Positions 12,681 through 23,340 of a DNA stretch of 64,000 bases are shown one piece after another. The position numbers and the translations under genes were made by a program. Below the pieces are notes generated by a model. The model did not search any database and was not told the origin of the DNA. It saw only the letters and a program-made list of their open reading frames with translations. Every line of letters begins with the position of its first letter. The stretch's first letter is position 1. The stretch spans positions 20,733,572 to 20,797,571 of the forward strand of contig NC_084807.1 of the NCBI RefSeq assembly GCF_963583255.1, read 5' to 3'. The DNA is from Pyrus communis (Eukaryota > Streptophyta > Magnoliopsida > Rosales > Rosaceae).

Positions 12681-14044
12681 ATGGCTTCTTTCAACCAGGT
12701 TTTGGTACAGGAATCTTTGTTCGCGAGGACATTGACACTAAACAGGCCTCGCCAACTGAACACCCTTTCCCTTGAAATGCTCTCTCGGCTCTCCCAACTG
12801 TTCCTGGCGTATGACAACAGTTCCAATGTCAAGTTGATCATTCTCAAAAGTAACGGAAGAGCATTTTGTGCCAGTGGTGACGTAGCTGCGGTGCACCGTC
12901 ATTTTCTTAAAGGAAATTTGAAATTTGGTGCAATAACTAGTCAGAAGATGCTTACCTTAACCTACTTTGTAGCAATATGCACTAAACCCCAAGTATGTCT
13001 GAATTTTGCACAATGTTTCCTTTACTTTTTTATGCTCCGCCGTGGGCTACGAAGAGTCTTGCCTGGATAAAATCCAGCCAATCTCTATCCTGGTCTGGAA
13101 TGATACGGTAGCCCAGGAGTTTTATCTAAAGTGACCTACGAACAGTCGGTCTCACATATTATCAATCATACAACTTTCTTTCTCTCAAAACCATTTAATT
13201 TTTTTGTTTACATTTCTGTTAATATTCATGTTTAATTCGCCAACAGGTTTCAATTTTTAATGGGATTGTGATGGGAGGTGGCGTCGGTATTTCAGTACAC
13301 GGTAAATTCCATGTAGCAACAGAGAATTCAGTCTTTGCAATGCCGGAAACAGCTCTGGGATTGTTTCCCGATGTCGGTGCATCTTATTTCTTGTCAAGAC
13401 TTCCTGCATTTTTTGGTGAGTATTTGGGTCTTACAGGTGCAAGATTGAATGGTGCTGAAATGCTTGCATGTGGTCTAGCTACTCACTATGTGCCCTCAGC
13501 CAAATTGTCTTTACTGGAAGAAGCCCTAAAATGCCGAGTAGCTTCATCTATTTCATCAAGCTGTGATCTTGCTTCTACTATTTCAGCAATTATAGATGAA
13601 TACTCGCTGAAGAAACCAGCTTTGAGTGAAAAAAGTGCTTATTACAAAAGGGATATTGTTGACAAGTGCTTTTCTAAACAGACAGTGGAAGAAATTTTAA
13701 GTGACCTTACTAAGGCAAACACTAAGGAAGCTGGTGATCATAAAGAATGGTTAGCTGCAGCAATTCAATCGCTGAAGAATGTGTCGCCAATGAGTTTGAA
13801 GATTACTTTAAGGTCCATTAAAGAAGGAAGGGAGCAAGGACTTGGTGAATGCCTCGTTCGTGAGTACAAAATAACTTGTCATGTTCTCCAAGGGGAAATC
13901 AGCAAGGACTTCAGAGAGGGTTGCAGAGCTATTCTGTGGGACAAGGATAAGAAACCAAAATGGAAGCCTTCTAAGTTGGAGCTCATCACTGATCATATGG
14001 TTGAGCACTACTTCTCTAAGCTGGATGGCGATGATAAAGAATGA
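12681..14044 (+). CDS. CHY1: 3-hydroxyisobutyryl-CoA hydrolase-like (CHY1 family)
   Basis: Enoyl-CoA hydratase/isomerase-fold thioesterase that, in the family, releases 3-hydroxyisobutyrate in valine breakdown in peroxisomes. Exons: 12681-12992 (104 codons) and 13247-14044 (265 codons plus TGA). Motifs: NRPRQLNTLS at the N terminus, oxyanion segments GRAFCASGDVAAV and IVMGGGVGISVHG, and acidic active-site segment MPETALGLFPDVGASYFLSRLP. The 3' half has REYKITCHV and EGCRAILWDKDKKPKWKPSK. In the first oxyanion segment Ser replaces a Gly that I recall as usual (FCAGGDV). The reading frame ends at TGA 14042-14044, but the same frame continues for 19 codons that match the family C terminus and finish in SKL, a type 1 peroxisomal signal. 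As read, the product is about 369 residues and lacks that signal. It could be a cytosolic form, a readthrough gene or a recent pseudogene. Confidence 0.88.
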
Positions 14045-14104
14045 CAAGAATTAAAGCTCCCAACAAGATCCAAATTGCCTGTATTTGCCAATTCCAAGCT
14101 TTGA
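14042..14104 (+). other. In-frame TGA plus conserved PTS1 tail of CHY1-like gene
   Basis: TGA at 14042 is followed in the same frame by CAA GAA TTA AAG CTC and so on to a second stop at 14102-14104. The 19 encoded residues begin QELKLPTRSKL and end PVFANSKL, resembling the CHY1 C terminus. The context after the stop is CAAGAA, which starts like the plant CAA readthrough context but lacks the following YYA. Confidence 0.8.
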
Positions 14105-14552
14105 TCAGCTTATGATTTTATGGTGTTTCCAATACCTAAATATATATCATTATTAAGATGTAGTAATATGTAGTATTATTTTTTCTTGTGTGTCAAGTAA
14201 ATAAGATTCAAAATTTGTAACAAGTTTATTTATTTATTAATATAGTGTGTTTTCACTGCAATTAGCGAATTTAACTTGAGCATCCTTTGATTTTATATAT
14301 AATATTAACATTTCTGTTCAACATTAATTTCGATTTCTGAATTAAGGAGTTATATAATCTTTGTGCTGACTATATTTCACACCATTCAGATGACAGGAAT
14401 TTTTTTTTCTCATTTTACATCATAAGGTATTGAAAATTTATCAATTTATATCTTTAGTCGGATATATTATTTGGTCCTTAATTAAATCGATGACATAGTG
14501 AGCGTGAAACATTTATATGGGCTAACGCATAAACCACATTTACACCACATTG
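14105..14552. other. 3' flank of CHY1-like gene
   Basis: AT-rich DNA holding the presumed 3' UTR. The segment about 14087-14143 is repeated near 14917-14973. No gene is seen. Confidence 0.4.
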
Positions 14553-14916
14553 TGTTGAGAAGTCAATGAGTAAAAGTTTTTTTCTACAAAAGTGGGTTGA
14601 GCCATCTTTTCCAGAAATCTGTGTTAAAGACTCTCTTACAAAAGTGGCTTAAACCAACTCTCACAGAAATATGTTAAAGCAACTTGACGGGAAGTGGTTC
14701 ATTGAACCATTAAGCTCATTAAATCCTAAAAATAGGTTCCTTCACTCTTCTAGGTTCATTGTATTAGATGATATGTATTTGTAATTAATTCATGTATTCA
14801 TATTCTCTATATATTGTACATTTGAGGTATGAATGAAATTAAGTTTTCTGCAAAATATTTTCTGGGTTTCTTTATATGGTATCACAGCTAGGTTAAAACC
14901 CTAGTTCTTGCCGCTG
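14553..14916 (+). mobile_element. Ty1/copia 5' LTR and leader fragment
   Basis: An LTR-like block starts TGTTGAGAAGTCAATGAG at 14553 and ends shortly before 14877, where TGGTATCACAGC follows. That 12-mer matches the plant copia primer binding site (initiator tRNA-Met complement TGGTATCAGAGC) with one mismatch. The leader CTAGGTTAAAACCCTAG lies after it. No internal coding region or second LTR follows, so this is a truncated piece. Confidence 0.6.
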
Positions 14917-14973
14917 CATTTTCCAATTCCAAGCTTGGATCAGCGTATGATTTATTGTGTTTCCAATACCCCA
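14917..14973 (+). repeat. Duplicate of CHY1-like 3' end
   Basis: CCAATTCCAAGCTTgGATCA and TTGTGTTTCCAATACC repeat the segment at about 14087-14143 with a few differences. The two copies flank the copia fragment, so the duplication probably arose with that insertion or its repair. Confidence 0.7.
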
Positions 14974-15320
14974 ACTGTTTGTGCCTAAAATTGGCAAATT
15001 TCACTCATTTAGGACTAAAGCCAAATTATGGTATTTTGTGGGGTTATTATGAAATTAGGTTAGACTTGCATTAAGTGGCACATGTTTGACTTACAGATAC
15101 GAAGTTGCACCAATTATTATATGATGTAAGCTTGTAGCTAGATATTTCTTATACAAGTGAGGTTTGGACGGTAGAATGCAGTAAGTGGCTTCTTTTACTG
15201 TCATTTTCTAAGGAGGTGGATATGGGGGAGGTCTGCATCATGGCTCTGTGTTCACACTATGATTTGTTCTCTATATATTTGAAGCTAAAGCAAAGAAGAA
15301 GGAGACGCTCAAAAAGAATA

Positions 15321-15522
15321 TGGATCCTCTTTGTGATGATCCCGAAGATCCGTGAATTATATCCGTTCATCGTATATCGTGCGGTCAGAAATTATTTTAA
15401 AATGTTTTTATTTAAAATTAAATATAAATAGTACCTTATAAAAACTAACCGCACGATATACGATAAACATACACGATTTACGAATCCCTAGAATCCTCAC
15501 TAAAGAATCCGAAGAGGATCCT
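15321..15522. mobile_element. Inverted-repeat MITE, family 1 copy B
   Basis: Terminal TGGATCCTCTT pairs with GAAGAGGATCCTG. Inner arms TCATCGTATATCGTGCGGT and ACCGCACGATATACGAT are inverted. The centre AAATATAAATAGTACCTTA matches copy A (12079-12297). It could form a hairpin and has no coding capacity. Confidence 0.75.
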
Positions 15523-16742
15523 GTTGGGCTCAAAAAATCAAACAATCTCTCTACGACTGCACCCTTTTCATTTCAAAGCCTCTTTCATTTCAAGGCTTTC
15601 TACAATATTGCAAGCTCATTGTATATATTTCATTTCAAAGCTTTCTACAACACCTCCCTTCCTACTTCACATTCTTTCCATAGCAAAACGAGCCCATCCA
15701 ATCTTCGTTCACCGCTCAAACTAACGCATGTATGACTGATGCTAGCATGATTTTATATTAGGCATTATATCGTTACAAATTGTTACACATGGGTCAAACA
15801 GCTGACAATGGCTCATGGACATGACTGATGCAAACATAAATCTCTTTTCAAAAGAATATCTTGAGTTGAGACACATGTTCGATCAATCCTATATAACAGT
15901 GAGACCTCCTATATCTTAGTCCAACCTGACCTCACATATTTCATCCGTGTGACAACTCTATTCTATTGGCAGTCCTAGATCTAGCAAACATGTTGTGTTT
16001 GTCATTTTCATCCTTTATCTTAATGAATCGTGTACCCGACTCGTTAAAAGGTCGTGTCGTTTCATGTCGGGTTAATAGTTCATGCAAGAAATTATTATGC
16101 TTAATGTGTAGACTTAGCAAACGGATCGTGTTCGTGTCGTTTACATGTCATACATGTGACCTTAACGAATTATCAAAGTATGACATGATAATAATCCAAT
16201 TCATTAATTAATGATCTCATAACGATCCAACTCGCACGATTTTACTCCAAAAATATTATTTCCGTACCATTTTGTCTCGAATTAACTAGTCGTGCAATAA
16301 ATAGACAGTCATATCAATCGTGCAAGAATGAATGGAATCATCCACAACCTCAAAAACCTCCTCTGTCGCGTGCATTCCAACAGTGTGCAGCTTTACACGT
16401 AATTATAAACCCCACATTCCTTCTTCCCCTTTTTTTTTATTAATTTAAGGCAAGTCCATTGTTGCAAGCAGAACGCAACGAGGCGGAAATCCCCTGCACC
16501 CTGGTTCACGGATCACACCAAATACTCCAAAAATGGACCCCGCAATACAAAATCCAACGCCTGCGATCCGTTTCCTCCCTACACCTGCCCGCATTGCAAT
16601 TTTCCCGAACCCAGTCCCTCGAAACAGTCAACATATAAACCGTCGTCCCACACGACAGTTTGTCACCGCCCGGCGCTTTTCGCTAAGTCTCTCTCCGTTT
16701 CTCATTCCTTCTCTCTCAACCCAAAACGCAGACGCACAAGCC
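15523..16742. other. Intergenic and upstream region of SCPL gene
   Basis: Block 15966-16250 has the look of a decayed retrotransposon (two related stretches around AGCAAACATGTTGTG and AGCAAACGGATCGTG). TATAAAC at 16634, 109 bases before the ATG, is a plausible TATA box for the carboxypeptidase gene. Nothing else is recognised. Confidence 0.4.
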
Positions 16743-19700
16743 ATGGAATGCAAGATTTATTTCCTCCCTCACCTCCTCGCCTTTCTCTCTCTTCACGTCC
16801 TCCTCCTCTCTCCTCTCGCCGCCGCGAAGCTCACGAACCCTCTCGGGCTCGCCAGGTCCAGCTTCCCTTCCGTGCACGCGAAGCAGCTGATCAGAGCCTT
16901 CAATCTCTTCCCCGAGGAAGACATCAACATCATCGACGCCTCCGATTCCTCGACCCCCGCCGTAGCCGACGCGCCGAGGCTCGTCGAGAAGCGCTTTAGG
17001 CTTCCCAACCTCGTGGACTCCGGAGACTCCATCGAGGACCTCGGCCACCATGCCGGTTACTATAAGATCGAGCATTCTCATGCCGCTAAGTGAGCTTAGT
17101 AATCTCTTTAAATTTCGTCGTCTTTATGATACTTTGAACTGTTAATTTCGCGCTGCAAGGTGGATTTTAAGTAATTTAGGGGTTTTTGTTTTGATCTCAT
17201 TTGAATTTTAGGGTTTTATGCAGAAAATTTATCCTTAGCTGGACCTCAACTTAAGAAAATAGGTCCTCAAAATTATGCAGAATATTGGATTTTTTTCGAT
17301 TGTATAGTGAATTTAGCTGCTCGTTTGGTGTTCTTACTATTCAATTTTTGTGGTAATGTAGGATGTTTTACCTCTTCTTCGAATCTCGCACCAACAACAA
17401 GGATCCTGTTGTTATTTGGTTGACTGGCGGTCCAGGGTGCAGCAGTGAATTGGCTGTATTTTACGAGAATGGTCCTTTCACCATCGCAAATAACTTGTCC
17501 CTTGTGTGGAACGAGTATGGCTGGGATAAGGTAATATGAAACTCTCTGTCACTTTGTGCTTCATTGTTATGTTTGGATGTGATTGTTTATTGCCGGCGTG
17601 AGCAGTGTTAACAGATTGATAGTTGCAACCGCTGTCTTTGAATCTCTTCTATTGACTAATTCATTTCTGCCCATATGACGAGATACTTACCACGTATGTG
17701 ACTGAATATTCGATAGGAGAGGTTTTAAAACATGTCCTAGAATTATTTGTGGTAATATTTTGTTCCTATTTATCGTTCATAGAACCTTTTCCAAATCATG
17801 TCGCACTGGAATGAAAGTGACTCGAAGAGACCTCTTCACTTATATTTACTTTTACCTGCATGATATCTGAGGCTGTCACTGGTTATATGTTTCCTACTTC
17901 TGTAAGTCAGAGCTTGATGCTGTTGGATGATTTGGGATGATCATATAATGTTAGTCATCCAAATAAGAATCATTTGGAAATGATGGAACTTGATGTCAGC
18001 CCATTCTTCATTTTCTGGAGACGTAACCAATTTTTTTTTATACATTTTCTGATTTTTCAGGCATCTAACCTTCTGTATGTCGACCAGCCTATTGGGACTG
18101 GCTTTAGTTATAGTAGTGACAGACGTGACATTCGTCACTCTGAAGATGGTGTTAGTAATGACCTCTATGACTTCTTACAGGTATGTCATTATCCTTCATT
18201 TATAAAGCAGTAATGTTAAGTGTAATTTTCACAAACTGTCTGAGCTTTTAGTTTCCTATAAACATATCACCAAATGGCAGTTATTTTGTGTATGGAATAT
18301 GTATACACATATACATACATGTATACACACACACACATATGTATGTATAGATTAATGTCATTCTCAAACTTCACTGCAGTGCCTTTTAGTCGAAAAACTG
18401 CATGATTATTAACTTGAGAATTTGGAGGAAAGCAAACATCTTAGATGTTTAAGGTTTATTGCTGTAACGGATAGAAATATGACTTATTGCCTATCTACGA
18501 TATTAGGCCTTCTTTGCTGAGCACCCTGAGTTGACAGAGAATGACTTTTTCATAACTGGAGAATCATATGCTGGACACTACATTCCAGCTGTTGCTGCTC
18601 GAGTTCACCGAGGAAACAAAGCTAAAGAAGGAATTCATATAAATTTAAAGGTTATATATCTCAAATATACACTAGTTTGATAATTGTAATGGGTCATATC
18701 GTGGTTTATTAAGTTAAGAAAATCTTGGTGAACAGGGATTTGCCATTGGCAATGGGCTTACTGATCCTGCAATCCAGTATAAAGCTTACACAGATTTTGC
18801 GTTGGACAATGGCTTAATCACAAACACTTCCTATAATCTCATTAACAAAGTGCTTCCAGTCTGTGAAATGGCTATAAAGCTCTGTGGTAAGTGACATTTT
18901 AGTGGCCCCTTCCTCTTTTTTTTTTTTTTTTTCAAATTTCTATTACCGTGTTTTTATCTTTAGACCCTATGACATGCGAATTTGTTAATTAGAATTTGCA
19001 GTTCTTTTGATCGTTTTCATGTTAATGCGTTAGGGGTGGCTCCTTTCTTTTATATCTCATCTCCATGTATTTCTTTCTCTCTTTTCTAAGTTAAGAATGT
19101 TTTATTTGTATTATGCAAGAGTGGCTTTACATATTAGCCACATTAGTTGGTTACTGCTGCTGTTTAAATAAACATATACTTCTGTTGTTTCAGGCACTGA
19201 TGGTAAAGTCTCTTGCGTGGCTTCGTATTTTGTTTGCAATACCATATTCACTAGCATCATTGCGAAGGCTGGAAACATAAATGTAAGAAGATCAGTTACT
19301 CATTATTATCAGAATGATTGCTCCTTAATCTTTATGTTGTCATTTTATTATTCTACATGTTCTTTTCCAAAAAGGCACGTGAAACTTATTGCTCTGAAAA
19401 ATGGTTCACAGGACTCAATTAAAGAGGCGGAAACTAATGTGTTTCTACAATTGCATGTTCTTAAACTTTTTTTTTTTTTTTTTTTTTGCCTGAAGCTCAG
19501 CCAGGAAATATTTATTGTTATTAGCAAATTTCATGAGCATTTGGTATCCCACTAATGATCTGAAGTTTGACAGAATTTTTCTAATATTATGAATGTGCAG
19601 TACTATGACATCAGAAAGAAGTGTGAGGGTAGCCTTTGCTACGACTTCTCAAACATGGAGAAATTCCTGAACCAGAAATCTGTTAGAGAGTCACTTGGAG

Positions 19701-20376
19701 TTGGGGACAGAAAATTTGTTTCATGCAGCACTACAGTGTATCTTGCCATGTTGGTCGACTGGATGAGGAACCTCGAAGTGGGCATCCCTACTCTTCTCGA
19801 GGACGGAATCCAATTGCTTGTGTATGCAGGAGAATATGATCTAATCTGCAACTGGCTTGGTAGGCCTCTAAGCTTTATCTGATACGACATGCCAAACCAC
19901 TCGTTAAATATATTTTCTTTTAATTTGTGATGTGTAATTCTTACCCGTGCATATAAATTTGTATGCGATAGGTAACTCAAGATGGGTCCATGCCATGGAA
20001 TGGTCTGGTCAGAAAGAGTTTGTGTCTTCTCCGGAAGTTCCTTTTGTTGTCGATGATTCAGAAGCAGGAGTTCTCAAGAACTATGGGCCTCTTAGTTTCC
20101 TTAAGGTCTCTTTCTCTCTCCTTTTCTCTTTACGTATCTGGATTTCTCTCTCACACATATCTGTATTCCATCCATCCATAGACAATGATTAATTACCGAT
20201 CCCGATTGCTGAACTAGTTATATGGTATGCTATCTTGCAACAAACAGGTCCACGACGCCGGTCATATGGTTCCAATGGACCAACCCAAGGCTGCACTAGA
20301 GATGCTGAGGAGGTGGACTCAGGGATCACTTGCTGAATCCGCAAGGGAACCAGAAAAACTGGTTGCTCAGATGTGA
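16743..20376 (+). CDS. Serine carboxypeptidase-like protein (S10; SCPL47-49 type)
   Basis: Serine carboxypeptidase, probably secreted or vacuolar, removing C-terminal residues at acid pH. Exons: 16743-17089, 17362-17530, 18061-18180, 18507-18650, 18736-18886, 19194-19282, 19601-19859, 19972-20105, 20248-20376; 513 residues, with every join keeping frame. The frame is open upstream of 16743, but the Met there begins a clear signal peptide (FLPHLLAFLSLHVLLLSPLA). Family marks: oxyanion-side WLTGGPGCSSELAVFYENGP, nucleophile Ser in ITGESYAGHYIPA, Asp in LLVYAGEYDLICNWLGNSRW, and His in VHDAGHMVPMDQPKAALEML. The first of these reads TGGPG where NGGPG is the common form. Length and layout match plant SCPL47/48/49. 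The catalytic triad is intact and the gene appears functional. Acyltransferase SCPLs are a different clade; peptidase activity is inferred from family resemblance. Confidence 0.94.
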
Positions 20377-21625
20377 TTTTGCGCGGGAACATGAACGGAG
20401 TGAAGAGTATAGGATGGATTTCCAGTTTCTCAATACGCTTGTAAATATTTTGCCTAGGCTGGTGAAGCTAATAGTGTTTCTTGACAATGTGCTACGTTTG
20501 CTTACACTACTTTTAAGATGAATAAGAAAGACTGCTTGTGGATAAATATCTGTAGTTTTATATACAATTTATGCCTTGGTTCTGTCTGTAAATTTGGGTG
20601 GTTGAAGTAATATGATCCTCCAACAGCCAACACAGAGCATTCACCCTTGCATACGAGATGGAAGCAGAAGGATATTCCTCTATCAGTCTCCGGTTACGAG
20701 AATTTATTCTACACTCTGAGATTCGATCTTACAAGTTACAACCATTAGAATGTATTAACATACGATACACTTGCCGAATGCCTTGCTTTAGATTCCCGTA
20801 TCTCTATATAGTCAGTCACCTGTAAGTGGCGGTTAGTTACTCTCCTATTGTTGTCGATCTTATGTGTCTTTTCGTGCAGATACAACAGTTTCTGAAACAG
20901 CTAGATGGAGAATTCCTCAAGATAATCATGTCATCGCTTACAAGAGTGGGATGAATGTTACGCAGGCATGTCTCCTGCAAAAAGCATGAATATGTGCAGT
21001 AAAGGAAACAGTATCAGTGAATTTCCATTTACTCCCCCGGCCGCTTTTTCTGTACATGAATATGTGCAGCTCAGATTGTCTGGTAGTACGGGACAACGTC
21101 CTTTTGCTGATATTATTACCTATATTCCATACGGGGTCATTCATAACAAACCTATACCTTTCCTATTTACTCAGACTATCCTTGCAGAACGGGACTCCTT
21201 GTGTATCGGTAGGTGATCCTTGACCGTTGATCGCTATTATACCTACATTTGAATTTGACCAACAGTTAAAAAGGCGATTGATCGCATAAACTTCGTTGCC
21301 AAGTTCAACTAAACATAGCAAAAATCCCAAAATATTTTCCTGATCTAAGAAAACTCTCGGACCGGGGAAATGTGGAAACACAACGGATGCTTGAAACTAC
21401 GATCAGATGCTACAATGTGGAAATATTATGCCACCACCTCATCTGAAAATGAACATCAGGCATAATTGCATAGCTTAAGTATGTGTATCCAACAAGCAAA
21501 GATATTTGATCATGCTTTCCAATCAACACAAATCGAAACAAACTGCAACAAAATTTACTATCAAATCCCACATAATCTAAAACCCCAACTACATTTCTAC
21601 TTTGTTGCTCAGCTAAACCAACATC
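20377..21625. other. 3' flank of SCPL gene and spacer
   Basis: Contains the presumed 3' UTR of the carboxypeptidase gene. Two short stretches containing CATGAATATGTGCAG near 20985 and 21054 are similar. No gene or defined element was recognised. Confidence 0.4.
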
Positions 21626-22182
21626 CTATGTAGCACGGATATGGATACGGATACGAATACAATAATACGACTCAGCGATATGGTTATTTTTCAAATATTA
21701 AAATACGATACGGCATGGATACGTTAATTAAAAATATACATTGATGTATATTAATATATATATATTAATAATTGTATATAAATAAATATATACGGCATGG
21801 ATGCTAAAAAATATGCATTATTTTCTAATATAAATATATATGGCCTTATTTTCTCATAAAACGGAAGCCTTGGTTTGAAAAGAAAATATCACGTGACTTC
21901 AAAAAAACCCTAAGTACCTAGCACAATAGAATCTGCCGCCGTCGCCTTCTTTCGAATTGTAGATCTTGCCGTTTCGACACTCTTCTACAGAGATCATTTC
22001 ATCGTCGAGTTGCTTTTGTTGCATATTCAAAATGTCGGATTCGTGTATCGACGACGCATCTAGATGTACACTGGTCAACAAATACGTTCAAATACATATC
22101 CGGAGCGTATCAGCACGTATCGTATCCCATACCGTATCTGATACGAAATACGCTCTTAAGCTGGCGTGTCCGTGCTTCATAG
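21626..22182. mobile_element. hAT-like TIR element, non-autonomous
   Basis: Terminal CTATGTAGCACGGATA is inverted at the other end (right end read backwards: CTATGAAGCACGGACA). The flanks are CCAACATC on the left and CCAGCATC on the right, an 8-bp target duplication with one difference, which fits the hAT superfamily. The interior contains GATACGGATACG-type subterminal repeats and no transposase. Confidence 0.65.
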
Positions 22183-22339
22183 CCAGCATCACATTAACTA
22201 CTTTTCTCAGTCAAAAACAGCAAAAACCGAACAAATCATCGAAACATAAATCGAAAAACAAAAAGAACATTGAAATCCCCTAATTCCAAACAAAACCCAC
22301 CTCCCAAAATCAACTAAAACCCTTCACCAAATCACTCAA

Positions 22340-23340
22340 TCTTCATCATCATTCTCACTCTCATCACTAAAGTAACCAGCTTTCTTCACAACCTTCTTCC
22401 TCTTCTCCTGTGCCTCCGCCCCTAACCGCAACCTTAGATCAGCCCCATCATCCACCACCGACGCCCAATTATCATCCTCAAACCTCTCACCACCACTATC
22501 ATACTCCTCCTCGTCCAAATGCGCCATCATTACCATTACCACTACCACCACCACCGCCACCTCTCCTTACTCGCTTCGGCAACGATCGCTCCCTGGGCCC
22601 CAACTGGTTCTTCGGGCACTCATATGACAAGTGCCCCTCTTCGCTGCACTCGTAGCACCGACTCTTGTCCTTGTACTCCCTTTTGGAGAGGATTTAGCCT
22701 CTTGGTGGACTACAAGTTGAAGAGTTCATAATGTTGGGAAAAAAACGGATCTGCCATTCCTACTGATCTGAGTAGGCTTATAATAGGGAATACTCTAACC
22801 CTGGGAACCAGGGCCCGGCCATCCTTCGTTTGCGGTCGACGTTTCGGCTTGTCCGTCGAAGCTGCTACCTATAGCACCGGCAACCGAACCATTCATTTAC
22901 TGAGCTATTTTTAGAAATTGGAATAGTTTCTCGCTATATGAGCGTTGAATTTGGCTGCCCGACCGTTGTCAGCAGCGATAGAGGCGGAGAGCTTCCTCCT
23001 GTTAAGTATCTTCCCGTGCATCTCATCGGTGTGGGACACTAATTGGACGAAGGCGACGCCGCAACTTTGGCGGGTCTCGCGATTCTTGAGGACGGTGACT
23101 CGGGCGATCTTACCGAAGTGGGAGAAGTGGGTGTGGAGATCCGAATTGGTGAGGGAGTAGTCGAGGTTGGAGACATAGAGGGTCGATTTCGATGGCACTA
23201 AGGTTCCTGAGCCAGACGCACTTACTGTTTTTCGGATAGTGGGTTTTGGGGTTTGTGGGGGCAGAGGAGGCGTAACGATAGTAGAAGGTGTCATCTTCGT
23301 CTTCGTCGCTGTTCTTCTTCTTCTTCCTCTTTTCTGCCAT
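22340..23340 (-). pseudogene. Broken copy of U11/U12-31K (RRM + CCHC knuckle)
   Basis: The parent family (plant U11/U12 31-kDa protein, ZCRB1-like) acts in the minor spliceosome. The copy starts with ATG at 23340 (MAEKRKKKKNSDEDEDDTFY), then must change frame to give SKSTLYVSNLDYSLTNSDLH and the rest of the RRM to IAADNGRAAKF (about 22950). About 240 bases of unrelated, partly GC-rich DNA (22690-22930) separate the RRM from the zinc knuckle [14 protein letters not shown] (about 22630-22675). A further frame change near 22530 is needed before the acidic tail FEDDNWASVV ending YFSDESENDDED near 22340. The RRM lacks a few residues after VSHTDE. No introns are visible, so it may be a retrocopy, but I do not know the parent's intron content. 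Two frame changes plus the insertion make it non-functional. Confidence 0.85.
22690..22930. other. Foreign insertion inside U11/U12-31K pseudogene
   Basis: This stretch interrupts the gene between its RRM and zinc knuckle and has no similarity to either. The part 22790-22890 is GC-rich and unlike the nuclear surroundings (CCTGGGAACCAGGGCCCGG, GGTCGACGTTTCGGCTTG). An organelle origin, mitochondrial by style, is a guess. Confidence 0.5.

Noticed and set aside
15524..15724. 66-codon plus frame after MITE copy B
   Set aside because: Low-complexity HPF/Ser-rich reading made of short repeated segments; no gene evidence.
16533..16742. Longer N terminus for the carboxypeptidase
   Set aside because: The frame is open upstream, but the added part is Pro/Arg-rich and would bury the clear signal peptide that starts at 16743.
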